NCBI GenBank assembly: GCA_028284465.1
Contig: JANQRR010000024.1
Coordinates: 1-64,000, forward strand
Origin: Gammaproteobacteria bacterium
Lineage (GTDB): Bacteria; Pseudomonadota; Gammaproteobacteria; JAJFKO01
DNA length: 64,000 bases
Reading direction: 5' to 3'
Part shown: piece by piece, positions 21,330 through 30,625 of the stretch
Position numbering within the stretch: the stretch's first letter is position 1
Layout: every line of letters begins with the position of its first letter
Notes under the pieces: generated by a model
Databases searched by the model: none
Seen by the model: the letters and a program-made list of their open reading frames with translations, nothing else
Told to the model about the DNA's origin: nothing
Position numbers and translations under genes: made by a program

Positions 21330-22791
21330 GCCTATCGTATGGACTATCGCAGCTTCTGACTCGGGTGGGGGTGCTGGGATCCAAGCTGATCTTCATACTA
21401 TGCAAGCACTCAACGTTCATGGCTGTTCAGTGATCACAGCCGTTACCGCGCAAAACAGTGTAGAAATTAATGATATTTTTACTATATCAAGCGACAGTAT
21501 TGCTGCGCAGATTAATGCATTACATACCGATTTGCCAGCACAAGCTATTAAACTCGGTGTCCTTGGTTCATCTGCGGCAATGATGGTTATTGCACAATAC
21601 CTTAAAACCTATCATGGTTATGTTATTTATGATCCTGTACTCATGTCAACTACCGGCACAGCGTTTTTAAATTCTACTCATAAAGATTTACTCATCCAAC
21701 ATATTTTACCTCATGTTGACGTATTAACTCCAAATATTGCTGAAGCAGAATTTCTAACTGGCATGACTATCCAATCATATGAAGATATCGAAAAAGCTGC
21801 TGATCAAATCTTAACTTTAGGTGTTAACAATGTATTGATCACGGGTGGCCACACCAATGATCATAAATTCTCACAAGATTATTGGACTAATAGTAAAGGA
21901 TCTTGTTGGCTGGCCCAACAACGTTTGCAACATGATCATCATCATGGTTCCGGATGCACATTATCTTCTGCAATCGCAGCCAGTTTAGCATTAGGCCACG
22001 ATATAAAAAATGCTATAGTGATCGCGAAAATGTATACCACGCAAGGCATTCGTCAAGCCATTCAAATTGGCCAAGGTGCTGGATCCGTTGCTCATCGTCA
22101 ATGGCCAGAATCAATTGACGATTTGCCAATTATAAATAATCAACCTATCACTACACCTCAGGCTAATTTTACCTTTCCAAGCATGAGCGATGATATGATT
22201 GATAATATCTATCCGCTTGTTGATAGTGCTGTTTGGGTTGAAAAACTTCTATCATTAGGTGTGAAAACTATTCAATTACGGATCAAAGATCAAACTGACA
22301 AAAATATTGAACATGAAATTAAACAAGCAGTACAATTAGCTAATGATCATAACGCAACTTTATTTATTAATGACTATTGGGAATTAGCTATTAAACACCA
22401 TGCACAAGGGGTTCATCTTGGCCAAGATGATCTACTCACTGCCGATCTTAATGCCATTGCCAATGCCGGTTTATATCTTGGGCTAAGCACACATAATTAT
22501 TTTGATTTAGCAAAAATTTATTGGTTGCGACCTTCCTACGTCGCTTGCGGCCCGATTTTTCCAACCAAAAGTAAAATATTTTCGTACGCACCAGTGGGCG
22601 TAGATTATTTACAGCGTTGCCGACAATTAGTGCCCTGCCCGCTCATAGCCATCGGTGGTATTAATCAAAATAATCTAAGCCAAATACTAGCTACTGGTGT
22701 GCGTCATGTTGCGGTGATTTCTGCAGTGACCAAAGCCAATAAGCCAGAAATCGCTCTCCAACAATTTAATAGCATAATTTGTAGTGTATAA
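21322..22791 (+). CDS. thiDE: Fused HMP(-P) kinase / thiamine-phosphate synthase (ThiD-ThiE)
   Basis: A 489-residue fusion. Residues 1-260 are ThiD, a ribokinase-fold kinase phosphorylating HMP-P to HMP-PP ([11 protein letters not shown] near the start; [10 protein letters not shown] anion hole near 210). Residues about 285-489 are ThiE, joining HMP-PP to the thiazole phosphate ([36 protein letters not shown]). Fusions of these two domains are known in several lineages. It completes the coupling step of the operon, so the separate ThiE/TenI-like gene downstream is not needed for it. Confidence 0.95.
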   Translation: MTKPIVWTIAASDSGGGAGIQADLHTMQALNVHGCSVITAVTAQNSVEINDIFTISSDSIAAQINALHTDLPAQAIKLGVLGSSAAMMVIAQYLKTYHGYVIYDPVLMSTTGTAFLNSTHKDLLIQHILPHVDVLTPNIAEAEFLTGMTIQSYEDIEKAADQILTLGVNNVLITGGHTNDHKFSQDYWTNSKGSCWLAQQRLQHDHHHGSGCTLSSAIAASLALGHDIKNAIVIAKMYTTQGIRQAIQIGQGAGSVAHRQWPESIDDLPIINNQPITTPQANFTFPSMSDDMIDNIYPLVDSAVWVEKLLSLGVKTIQLRIKDQTDKNIEHEIKQAVQLANDHNATLFINDYWELAIKHHAQGVHLGQDDLLTADLNAIANAGLYLGLSTHNYFDLAKIYWLRPSYVACGPIFPTKSKIFSYAPVGVDYLQRCRQLVPCPLIAIGGINQNNLSQILATGVRHVAVISAVTKANKPEIALQQFNSIICSV

Positions 22792-22805
22792 TAGCCATTA
22801 TTGCG

Positions 22806-22840
22806 CTGGATTGCTTCGTCGTTTCACTCCTCGCAATGAC
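22806..22840 (-). repeat. Dispersed palindromic repeat, single arm
   Basis: One 35-bp arm of the window's interspersed repeat, in the orientation CTGGATTGCTTC ... CTCGCAATGAC, in the gap between thiDE and thiF. It is followed by a short run rich in AAC/AAT triplets (22841-22880) that leads into the thiF start. Confidence 0.8.
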
Positions 22841-22878
22841 AAACAGTAATAACAATAATAACGACAACAACAGTAACA

Positions 22879-23991
22879 ATGACAATAGAAAGTATAATGG
22901 ATACAGAAGAGCTATCACGTTACCAACGCCAATTAAACTTAAATGAAATCGGCGAGAATGGCCAACGTAAATTAAAACATGCGCGCGTGCTATGCATTGG
23001 CGCAGGCGGTTTAGGTTCGCCATTGCTATTATATTTAGCTGCTGCAGGTGTCGGCACTATTGGCATTATCGATCATGACATAGTTGAACTCTCTAACTTA
23101 CAACGCCAAATTATTTACTCTGAAACTGATATTAAACAAAAAAAAGTAGCTGCAGCAAAAGCTCACTTACAAAAATTAAATTCTCATATTACTATCATTG
23201 ACCATCCAACAAATCTAAATGAATCTAATGCCCTTAACATTATCAATCAATACGATATTATTGCTGATGGTAGCGACAATTTTGCAACGAAATATTTAGT
23301 GAACGATGCGTGTTGCCATTTAAATAAACCCAATGTATTTGCCAGCGTATTGCAATTTCAAGGCCAATGTTCGATCTTTAGCACCAGCAAAGGACCTTGC
23401 TATCGCTGCTTATTTCCTTCACCACCTTCGATTAACACCCCTAACTGTACACAAGCTGGTGTGTTAGGTGTAGTCCCTGGGATCATAGGCTCGATCCAAG
23501 CAACCGAAGTGATCAAATTAATTTTAAATATTGGCGAACCATTAATTGGCAAATTACTCACATTCAATGCACTTGACATGTCATGGCAAAAAATAACTTT
23601 GCCAGTTGATCCACATTGTAAAATATGTGCTTTGCAAACACCCTTTGAGCAATTACCACGTTATCAAATTAATTGTGAATTACCTGACAATCGCATGACA
23701 GTTGCTGAGTTAACGACATTACTGCAACAACATGAACAGCATGATTTATTATTATTGGATGTCCGCCAACCTCATGAATACGCTAACTATAATATTAACG
23801 GAACATTAATTCCGCTAACCGAATTGCCACAACAACTAAACACGCTCGATAGAAACAAAAAGATAATTGTGCATTGTAAATCAGGCCCTCGCAGCATTGC
23901 AGCGGTTAATTTATTACTAGCGCATGGATTCACTGACGTTAGTTATCTTCAGGGTGGTTTGCAAGCTTGGGTGCAGGCCAAAGCGAACTAA
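22879..23991 (+). CDS. thiF: ThiF/MoeB-type adenylyltransferase with C-terminal rhodanese domain
   Basis: A 370-residue E1-like enzyme that adenylates the ThiS C-terminus. The nucleotide-binding loop is GAGGLGSP near residue 40, and zinc-binding cysteines are in GPCYRC and HCKIC. The rhodanese domain is at about 270-368 with active cysteine in VHCKSGPRS and can pass persulfide sulfur to ThiS. By context it serves ThiS here but could also serve MoaD. The start may be the ATG at 22897 instead. Its last 53 bases overlap the end of the convergent ThiE/TenI-like gene. Confidence 0.92.
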   Translation: MTIESIMDTEELSRYQRQLNLNEIGENGQRKLKHARVLCIGAGGLGSPLLLYLAAAGVGTIGIIDHDIVELSNLQRQIIYSETDIKQKKVAAAKAHLQKLNSHITIIDHPTNLNESNALNIINQYDIIADGSDNFATKYLVNDACCHLNKPNVFASVLQFQGQCSIFSTSKGPCYRCLFPSPPSINTPNCTQAGVLGVVPGIIGSIQATEVIKLILNIGEPLIGKLLTFNALDMSWQKITLPVDPHCKICALQTPFEQLPRYQINCELPDNRMTVAELTTLLQQHEQHDLLLLDVRQPHEYANYNINGTLIPLTELPQQLNTLDRNKKIIVHCKSGPRSIAAVNLLLAHGFTDVSYLQGGLQAWVQAKAN

Positions 23992-24562
23992 TAGCCGCAA
24001 TACCGTAACCACCGCAAGCTTTTACCTGTGGTAAATGATCAGGCGTCATCCCACCTAAAGCATAAATAGGGACATCCACTTGCGCGCATAACGCTTGAAA
24101 TTTTTCCCATCCTAATGGAGTGGCATGTGGATGAGTTGTGGTTGCTAATACGGGTGACAAAGTCACTAGATCAGCTCCAAGCTGTTTAGCACGCTGCAAC
24201 TCATCAATATTATGACATGCACAAGAAATAATTTTATGCGTTGGCAACGATTTAAACTCTTTAATAAGTTTATCACTACTTAGATGAATACCATCAGCTG
24301 CTAAAGTTTCTGCGGTGTTAACATCGCAATTTAGTAAAAGTTTGGCGTTATATTGATGACACAACTTAATAGCAGATTGTGCTAATGCCTGATAAGCAGC
24401 GAGTGATAAAGTTTTTGCCCGCAATTGAACTAAACGAATGCCTTGTTCAAGACAGGCAGTTAATGTCGCTAAAAACTCTTTAGGCTGACGTGGATCTGCA
24501 CCTGTTACTAAATACCAAGGTGGCAGAATAAAATTTTTTTCATTTACTGCAATTCGATCCAT
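23939..24562 (-). CDS. ThiE/TenI-family protein (candidate thiazole tautomerase)
   Basis: A 207-residue TIM-barrel protein with family segments VQLRAKTLS, LLLNCDVN, ADGIHLSS, LVTLSPVLATTTHP and YALGGMTPDHL. Compared with the ThiE half of the ThiDE fusion, the HLGQ-D motif is HLSSDK, and the pyrophosphate-site residues differ. I therefore favour TenI-like thiazole tautomerase or a degenerate ThiE over a second synthase. In other gammaproteobacteria a related domain is fused to a Nudix domain; here it stands alone. It overlaps the aldehyde dehydrogenase stop by 19 bases at its start and thiF by 53 bases at its end. Confidence 0.8.
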   Translation of the reverse strand: MDRIAVNEKNFILPPWYLVTGADPRQPKEFLATLTACLEQGIRLVQLRAKTLSLAAYQALAQSAIKLCHQYNAKLLLNCDVNTAETLAADGIHLSSDKLIKEFKSLPTHKIISCACHNIDELQRAKQLGADLVTLSPVLATTTHPHATPLGWEKFQALCAQVDVPIYALGGMTPDHLPQVKACGGYGIAAISSLWPAPKLANHPEDN

Positions 24563-26034
24563 GTGGTTTTCACTTCGGAATAAATATCAAACGACCGCAA
24601 TGAACCCAAGCGACCAATACCTGATTGTTTATAACCTCCGAAGGTAACTGTATCATTACCTCGACTAACGGAATTAATTGAAACGACACCAGCGCGTAAC
24701 GCACGCGCCGCTTTATGAGCTTTATTAAGATCATTAGTCCATATTCCAGCTGCTAATCCATAACTTGTGTCATTTGCTATTTTAATCGCGGTATCGAAAT
24801 CATCGAAGCTGATCACTGATAACACTGGGCCGAAAATTTCTTCTTGTGCAATCACCATATTATTTTTAACTTTATCAAACACCGTGGGTTCAACGTAATA
24901 ACCACCGGAATCTGCATGCTTGCGTTCACCACCAAGCGCTAATTGAGCGCCCTCTTTGCGCCCTTTTTCAATGTAACTTAACACTTTATCAAGTTGGTTT
25001 TTATCAACAATCGTACCCATTTTTGTCGTGGGATTTAATGGATCACTTGGCTGATAATGTTTACTAACACCAATAATGCCTTCGATTAATTGATCTTTGA
25101 TTTTTCGATCCGCTATCAAGCGAGTTGGCGCACAACAGATCTGCCCAGAATTTTTAAACACCCCATAAGCAGATTGTTCTATTGCTTTTTCTATATTGCA
25201 ATCTGCCATAACAATGTTTGGTGATTTACCGCCACATTCAAGCCAAACGCGTTTCATATTTGATTGCGAACTGTAATGTAATAATAGCTTACCCACTTCT
25301 GTTGAACCAGTAAACGACACTACATCAACATCCATGTGCATACCTAATGCTTGCCCAGCAGTTTCACCAAACCCTGGCAATACTTGAATAGCACCTGCTG
25401 GCACACCCGCTGCAAGCGCTAATTCGCCAAATTTAATCGCTGTTAATGGTGATTGCTCTGCTGGTTTAACAATGACTGAATTACCCATTGCCAACGCTGG
25501 CACTACTCTGGAACATGCTAAATAAAAAGGAAAATTCCACGGCACAATACATGCCACCACTCCACAAGGTTCACGCGTGATCATACCTAAAATGTTACTT
25601 TCAGTTGGCGCAATATCATCGTAAATTTTATCAATCGCTTCTGCATAATAACGCACAGTTTCTACTGCACCAGCAATATCGCCGTTAAAACTATCGTTAA
25701 TAGGTTTACCCATATCAAGCGTTTCTAAAACTGCTAATTCTAAATGATGTTGTGCAATTAAATCTGCTAATTTTAATAATACTTTTTTGCGCTCTTGTGG
25801 TGACTGTTGCGCCCAAGTGCCTTTTTGAAAGGTGTCACGCGCTATCTTAACGGCTTTATCAACATCAACTTGATCACAACTAGCAACCTTTGTTAACACC
25901 TTGCCATCGATAGGGCTAATAGTTTCAAATGTTTCACCCGAGGCGGCTGCGGTTTTTTTGCCATTAATAATTGCTTGATTATCATATGTCAATTTAGTGA
26001 TCTGTTGTTGGATGATATCGGTGGTTAATTCCAT
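24544..26034 (-). CDS. NAD(P)-dependent aldehyde dehydrogenase (PuuC/betaine-aldehyde type)
   Basis: A 496-residue ALDH-superfamily enzyme oxidising an aldehyde to the acid. Signatures are PWNFPFYLA, the Rossmann GSTEVGK, the glutamate in LECGGKSP, the catalytic cysteine in NSGQICCAPTR near 300 and EEIFGPVLS. Overall it resembles gamma-glutamyl-aminobutyraldehyde or betaine-aldehyde dehydrogenases, but the substrate cannot be fixed. It is the first gene of a minus-strand pair with the ThiE/TenI-like gene, an unexpected partner. Confidence 0.92.
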   Translation of the reverse strand: MELTTDIIQQQITKLTYDNQAIINGKKTAAASGETFETISPIDGKVLTKVASCDQVDVDKAVKIARDTFQKGTWAQQSPQERKKVLLKLADLIAQHHLELAVLETLDMGKPINDSFNGDIAGAVETVRYYAEAIDKIYDDIAPTESNILGMITREPCGVVACIVPWNFPFYLACSRVVPALAMGNSVIVKPAEQSPLTAIKFGELALAAGVPAGAIQVLPGFGETAGQALGMHMDVDVVSFTGSTEVGKLLLHYSSQSNMKRVWLECGGKSPNIVMADCNIEKAIEQSAYGVFKNSGQICCAPTRLIADRKIKDQLIEGIIGVSKHYQPSDPLNPTTKMGTIVDKNQLDKVLSYIEKGRKEGAQLALGGERKHADSGGYYVEPTVFDKVKNNMVIAQEEIFGPVLSVISFDDFDTAIKIANDTSYGLAAGIWTNDLNKAHKAARALRAGVVSINSVSRGNDTVTFGGYKQSGIGRLGSLRSFDIYSEVKTTWIELQ

Positions 26035-26067
26035 GCGTAAGCTCCTTTAATTAGGTTTGCTGGATTA

Positions 26068-26102
26068 CTGGATTGCTTCGTCGTTGCACTCCTCGCAATG
26101 AC
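26068..26102 (-). repeat. Dispersed palindromic repeat, single arm
   Basis: A 35-bp arm (CTGGATTGCTTC ... CTCGCAATGAC) just upstream of the aldehyde dehydrogenase start, in the 262-base divergent gap. The rest of this gap is AT-rich, with one short hairpin at 26229-26244 (GATAGC, TCTT, GCTATC). Confidence 0.8.
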
Positions 26103-26296
26103 AAATAAGAATGACGTATTTACAAATATAAATATTATATATTAAAAAAATTTATTGACTACTGTAAATGTTAATTAAAAAACGATTATAAAATCAAGTA
26201 TTTTTGTGGCTTTTCAGTTGTTTTTTACGATAGCTCTTGCTATCTTGATACATACGATCTTTTAAGCAACACATTACTATCAATAATTCACCAACT

Positions 26297-27667
26297 ATGA
26301 CTGCATTAAACAGTATACTGAAAACTGCAAATATCACTACACCTTCACTTGATAATATTATTATCGAAGGCAAAGATCCTATTTTACCTACACCTTTTTT
26401 GCTTGGTGAAGCCGGCGGCGCTGCTTTAGCAGCTATTGGCTATATGGCAGCAGAATTATGGTATTTAAAAACCAAACGACAACAAACCGTGCACATTACA
26501 GTAAGAGACGCGGCGATATGCCAACGATCTCATTGTTATTTAACCATAGTCGATGGTGAAACGCCTGCTCTATGGAGCCCAATTTCAGGATTTTATCAAA
26601 CCCAAGATCATCGTTGGATCCAATTACATTGTAATTTTCCTCATCATAAAACCGGCGTACTTAAATTTCTTAATTGCAAAGATGATAAAACCTCGGTACA
26701 AAATGCGATTAAACAGTGGGATGCTGAAAAATTAGAAACTGAATTAAGTAATTTAAGTTTATGTGCAGCGATGATCCGCAGCCCAACTGAATGGCATGCG
26801 AGTGAACATTATCAAGCAACTGCAGCATTACCATTATTCGACATTATTAAAATTGGCGACAGTGATCCCGAACCGTTACCAACGGGTTCCATGCCATTAT
26901 CTGGCATTAAAGCACTAGACTTAACTCGAGTAATTTCCGGTCCAGTTTGCGGCAAAACGCTTGCTGAACATGGTGCTACTGTAATGCGGGTTTCTAGTCC
27001 TAATTTACCATTTATCCCGCCACTAGTGATGGATACCGGCCAAGGAAAATTATCGACTTACCTTGATCTACGTCAAGCTGCAGATAAAACAACTTTGAAT
27101 AATCTCATTAAAACTGCTGATGTATTTTCACAATCTTATCGTCCTGGCGCAATGGATGAAATGGGTTACTCACCACGAGCATTAGCGAAACTCAGACCAG
27201 GAATTATTTATGTCAGCTTGAGTGCTTATTCGCACGTTGGTCCATGGGCAAATAAACATGGCTATGATAGCTTGGTACAATCAGCGACTGGAATTGTGCA
27301 TGAACAAAGTAACGGTAAAACTCCACAACACTTGCCTGCTCAATCACTTGATTATATTACTGGATTTTTATCTGCATTTGCGACGATGTTAGCATTAAAA
27401 CAACGTGCCCTGCATGGCGGCAGTTATTTAATACGCGTATCGTTATTACAAACTGCCCACTGGTTACAAAATCTAGGTCGCGTTAAAGGTGAATATAGCC
27501 AATGCCAGCTACCACAAAAAGCTGATGTTACTGATTTACTCATCGAACAAGACAGTGCATTTGGTCGCCTACAATATTTAAAACCAGTACTGAAGTTATC
27601 TGAAACCCAGCCTTTTTATGCTTTTCCTAGTGTGCCGCTTGGCACTGACAAACCATTATGGCCTTAA
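26297..27667 (+). CDS. CoA-transferase family III (CaiB/BaiF) protein
   Basis: A 456-residue protein whose second half is a clear family III CoA-transferase (ALDLTRVISGPVCGKTLAEH, VFSQSYRPGAMDEMG, YVSLSAYSHVGPW, HGYDSLVQSATG with the probable catalytic aspartate). The first 200 residues look like a degenerate copy of the same fold, so the protein may be a tandem or pseudo-duplicated form. The CoA donor and acceptor are not predictable. Confidence 0.85.
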   Translation: MTALNSILKTANITTPSLDNIIIEGKDPILPTPFLLGEAGGAALAAIGYMAAELWYLKTKRQQTVHITVRDAAICQRSHCYLTIVDGETPALWSPISGFYQTQDHRWIQLHCNFPHHKTGVLKFLNCKDDKTSVQNAIKQWDAEKLETELSNLSLCAAMIRSPTEWHASEHYQATAALPLFDIIKIGDSDPEPLPTGSMPLSGIKALDLTRVISGPVCGKTLAEHGATVMRVSSPNLPFIPPLVMDTGQGKLSTYLDLRQAADKTTLNNLIKTADVFSQSYRPGAMDEMGYSPRALAKLRPGIIYVSLSAYSHVGPWANKHGYDSLVQSATGIVHEQSNGKTPQHLPAQSLDYITGFLSAFATMLALKQRALHGGSYLIRVSLLQTAHWLQNLGRVKGEYSQCQLPQKADVTDLLIEQDSAFGRLQYLKPVLKLSETQPFYAFPSVPLGTDKPLWP

Positions 27668-27687
27668 TATTTTCAAACGACCTCTCT

Positions 27688-27716
27688 TTACATTTTTGTA
27701 AAAACCATGATATAAT
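27688..27716 (+). promoter_or_regulatory. Sigma70-type promoter of the MFS transporter leader
   Basis: TTTACA (27688-27693), 17 bases, TATAAT (27711-27716). The implied transcript starts near 27722 and has a leader of about 100 nt before the transporter gene, containing a nine-codon reading frame and alternative stems. Confidence 0.65.
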
Positions 27717-27751
27717 TATCACCGTTTATTAATTTTGATGAGACCTAAATT

Positions 27752-27781
27752 ATGAAAGTGTTCAAGAGCTTAACTCGCTGA
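27752..27781 (+). CDS. Candidate leader peptide MKVFKSLTR (attenuator)
   Basis: A nine-codon frame with stop at 27779-27781 lies between a strong promoter and the MFS transporter start. The bases GAAAGTG at 27754-27760 can pair with CGCTTTC at 27799-27805 (plus one flanking T-A pair), while AAGAG at 27764-27768 can pair with CTCTT at 27783-27787. A ribosome stalled on the leader would change which stem forms. Drug-efflux MFS genes elsewhere are controlled by such short leaders. The ribosome site is weak, and this assignment is inference. Confidence 0.4.
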   Translation: MKVFKSLTR

Positions 27782-27820
27782 TCTCTTTGTTATTTTAACG
27801 CTTTCACTTAGGAAATCATC

Positions 27821-29038
27821 ATGACTTATCTACAAAAACGTCTACAACTTTTCTCCATCCCTGCTTTCCGCTGGTTCATGATAAGTAGTGTTTTAGCGAC
27901 TTTCGGCGCAGGTTTGAGTTATATCGCCATGACATGGTTAGCATTACACGACAACAACTCGGTGAGTTCTGTCGCGATTTTAATGATTAGCTTTTGGTTG
28001 CCTAGCGTTATCCTTGGCCCATTCATGGGGATATTAGTTGATAGTGTTATATCGCGCCATCATTTGATCGCTGGTTCTAACCTTATCCGTGCTGTGGTGT
28101 TACTAATTTTTGGTGGCTTTATGCTGTATTCCCAGTCACTCTATGGGTTATACCTATTATCACTGATCTTAGGTACATTCTTTAGCGTTTATATGCCAGC
28201 AGCATTTCGTTTGATCCGTGAAATTGTACCTGAAAAAGATTTATTGTATGCCAATGCTACCATTGATATGGTTTATGAGATCGGTAATGTCGTTGGCATG
28301 GGTTCAGCTGGACTTTTTATAGCTTTATTTAAAGCGCCAGGAGCTATTATTATCAATGGTATTTTGTTTTTAATCTCCGGCTTAATATTATTTTTTATTC
28401 GCCGCAAAGATTTAACGGTTAGCAAAAAACGCGAAACCTCTTTTGACATCATTGGTGATTTCAAATCAGGTTTAACTTACATGTGCAGTAATAAAATTTT
28501 ATTAATTTTATATACCATACAATTATTATTCTTTATTGAATTTTTAACCGCGCCGGTATTGTTAGCGCCATTTGCCAAAAATGTGCTACACACTAACGTT
28601 ACCCAATTTAGCAGTTTAGAAGCCAGCCTTTCTATTGGTGTTATCATTGGTGGCATACTTTTACCATGGCTAGTTGATAAATTTAATGCGGGATTTATTG
28701 TTTTGCTGACCACAATTATTCTCGGCATAAGCTATATTGTATTCAGCTATAATCATTTTATTTCTATTGCTGAATTACTGTATTTTATTATCGGTTTAGC
28801 CTTTGCCATCTGGCCATTGGTGGTAACGCAAGCGCAAAACATCACTGATGTCAATTATCAAGGCCGAGTGCAATCTTGTTTTAATAGTATCTCTGGGCTT
28901 ATTATTTTATTAATCTACCTTGCTGTTAAACTTGGTAGTGCTTATCTTTCTATCCAAACATTTTATTGGGCAGAAGTCATATTCACTGCTATTGCGTTAA
29001 TCTTGTTATGGCGTTATCGTAAAGTCTTAAGCTATTAA
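27821..29038 (+). CDS. MFS transporter (MFS_3/EntS-Mef-like exporter)
   Basis: A 405-residue inner-membrane protein with about twelve transmembrane segments. The start (FRWFMISSVLATFGAGLSYI) and the loop 2-3 region (GPFMGILVDSV) match the MFS_3 group, which contains macrolide and siderophore exporters. The substrate is unknown. AGGAAATC precedes the ATG. It heads a run of same-strand genes (nucleoside hydrolase, Nudix) with short gaps. Confidence 0.88.
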   Translation: MTYLQKRLQLFSIPAFRWFMISSVLATFGAGLSYIAMTWLALHDNNSVSSVAILMISFWLPSVILGPFMGILVDSVISRHHLIAGSNLIRAVVLLIFGGFMLYSQSLYGLYLLSLILGTFFSVYMPAAFRLIREIVPEKDLLYANATIDMVYEIGNVVGMGSAGLFIALFKAPGAIIINGILFLISGLILFFIRRKDLTVSKKRETSFDIIGDFKSGLTYMCSNKILLILYTIQLLFFIEFLTAPVLLAPFAKNVLHTNVTQFSSLEASLSIGVIIGGILLPWLVDKFNAGFIVLLTTIILGISYIVFSYNHFISIAELLYFIIGLAFAIWPLVVTQAQNITDVNYQGRVQSCFNSISGLIILLIYLAVKLGSAYLSIQTFYWAEVIFTAIALILLWRYRKVLSY

Positions 29039-29062
29039 TAATAGGGTTAAGTATTTTACAAC

Positions 29063-30010
29063 ATGCCGATACAAAAGCTACCACCACGACCAGTTATTAT
29101 TGATACTGATGCTGACTTTGATGATTTCATTGCCCTAGCATGGTTGTTGGAACGCAGTGAAATTAATGTTAAAGCAATTATATACACGGGTACAGGCTGG
29201 AGCCATTCACCACAAGGTGCTAAAAATCTGTGTCGCTTTTTATTTCATATTGGGCACCATGAAGTCCCCGTCTATCTTGGTAGCCGAATATCATTACGCA
29301 ACACTAGTAATATTCCAGAAAAAAAACGCAAAGCAGTAGATAGATTATGGGGCTTAGAATTACCTGAACAATCTCAAATTAACTATCAAAAAAGAGGTGT
29401 TGATAGATTAATTTCAATTTTAATGAATAGCTCAGAACAGATTGAATACCTTTGTTTAGGACCGTTGACTTCATTAGCTCGCGCAACCCTCAAAAAGCCC
29501 GAGATTTGCAAACAGATCAAGCAATTGTTTATTATGGGTGGTGCGCCGCATAAAGATATTGACGTTTCCGGATTTACCGGTAATGGCAGAATTGATTTAA
29601 TGGCAACTGATTTAGTTTACAGCCAAGATTTAACAATCACCGTCCTTACGCAAAATGTCGCGCGTAATTTTCCTGTCGACGCGTTTTTAATTGAAAATCT
29701 TCATTGCTGTCGCTATCATAAAGTTGTAGATTTTATTTATCACTTAATCCAACATCTTTTGCAACATGTTAAAAAGCAAAACTTAACCAATAAACTCTAT
29801 ATGTGGGATTTAGTTGCAGCAATTTTATTTGTTTATCCGCATTTAATTCATATTGAACCGCAAACAATACGCTTTGTGCGTAATAATAAAGGCGAATATA
29901 CTGATATACTACTTGGCAGCGAAGGTCACAATATTGGTGTTATTGTTGATATTAATAAAAATTATGATCTAATCGACATCCTACTTACCACTTTCACTAA
30001 GGCTGGATAA
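29063..30010 (+). CDS. Inosine-uridine-preferring nucleoside hydrolase family protein
   Basis: A 315-residue hydrolase that cleaves nucleosides to ribose and base. The calcium-binding N-terminal motif is DTDADFDDFIA (residues 15-25). Supporting segments are YLCLGPLTSLARAL-like and FIMGGAPH. A C-terminal aspartate (MWDLVAAI) fits the fourth metal ligand. It lies 4 bases before the Nudix gene, suggesting a small nucleoside/nucleotide salvage or house-cleaning pair. Confidence 0.9.
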   Translation: MPIQKLPPRPVIIDTDADFDDFIALAWLLERSEINVKAIIYTGTGWSHSPQGAKNLCRFLFHIGHHEVPVYLGSRISLRNTSNIPEKKRKAVDRLWGLELPEQSQINYQKRGVDRLISILMNSSEQIEYLCLGPLTSLARATLKKPEICKQIKQLFIMGGAPHKDIDVSGFTGNGRIDLMATDLVYSQDLTITVLTQNVARNFPVDAFLIENLHCCRYHKVVDFIYHLIQHLLQHVKKQNLTNKLYMWDLVAAILFVYPHLIHIEPQTIRFVRNNKGEYTDILLGSEGHNIGVIVDINKNYDLIDILLTTFTKAG

Positions 30011-30014
30011 TGTT

Positions 30015-30443
30015 ATGAAAAAAAATGTTCGCGTTGGTGTTTCAGCACTTGTTTATACTTCTAAAGGGTTACTATTAGGTCTACGATGTAATAGTCACGG
30101 TGCAGATACCTGGGCACCGCCAGGTGGACACATTGAATTCGGCGAAACTCCACAAGAAACGGTTACAAGAGAATTATTCGAAGAAACTGGGCTACAAACT
30201 ACAGCAATCATTCCTGGACCGTGGACTAATGATTATTTTATACTCGAAGAAAAGCATTATATTACTCTATTTTTTTATGTTAACGCCAATGGCAAAGTCA
30301 TTCTTAAAGAACCTTCGTGCTGCCGCGAATGGCGATTGTTTGCTTGGAATAATTTACCTTCGCCATTGTTTTTACCGGTAACACATTTTATTGAACTTGA
30401 GCCACAGCCAAAATTTATTTTAAGTAAAGACGTGACCATCTAA
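30015..30443 (+). CDS. Nudix hydrolase
   Basis: A 142-residue pyrophosphohydrolase with a complete Nudix box (GGHIEFGETPQETVTRELFE continuing into ETG, residues about 37-59) and no extra domain. The substrate could be an oxidised nucleotide, a sugar nucleotide or a cytidine-type triphosphate; its size and the WAPPGGHIEFGE sequence fit small MutT-like enzymes. The stop codon is followed immediately by a palindromic repeat. Confidence 0.92.
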   Translation: MKKNVRVGVSALVYTSKGLLLGLRCNSHGADTWAPPGGHIEFGETPQETVTRELFEETGLQTTAIIPGPWTNDYFILEEKHYITLFFYVNANGKVILKEPSCCREWRLFAWNNLPSPLFLPVTHFIELEPQPKFILSKDVTI

Positions 30444-30534
30444 GTCATTGCGAGGAGTGCAACAACGAAGCAATCCAGAAAATTTCTATAATACTACTGG
30501 ATTGCTTCCCGCCGCCTGCCGCGCTACGCTCGCA
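30444..30534. repeat. Dispersed palindromic repeat, paired arms (one degraded)
   Basis: The left arm at 30444-30478 (GTCATTGCGAGGA ... GAAGCAATCCAG) starts at the base after the Nudix stop codon. The right arm begins at 30497 (CTGGATTGCTTC) but then diverges into GC-rich sequence. The two conserved arm ends face each other across an 18-base spacer. Confidence 0.8.
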
Positions 30535-30625
30535 GTTTACGGGTATATCATCATATTACTAGATATACTTAAATTGACAGATTATAATAACTTTTTATCT
30601 TCCCAAATTAATAGGTTAAGCAAGC

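Noticed and set aside
22841..22880. AAC/AAT-rich triplet run as a functional microsatellite
   Set aside because: Imperfect, short, and best explained as low-complexity sequence next to a repeat.
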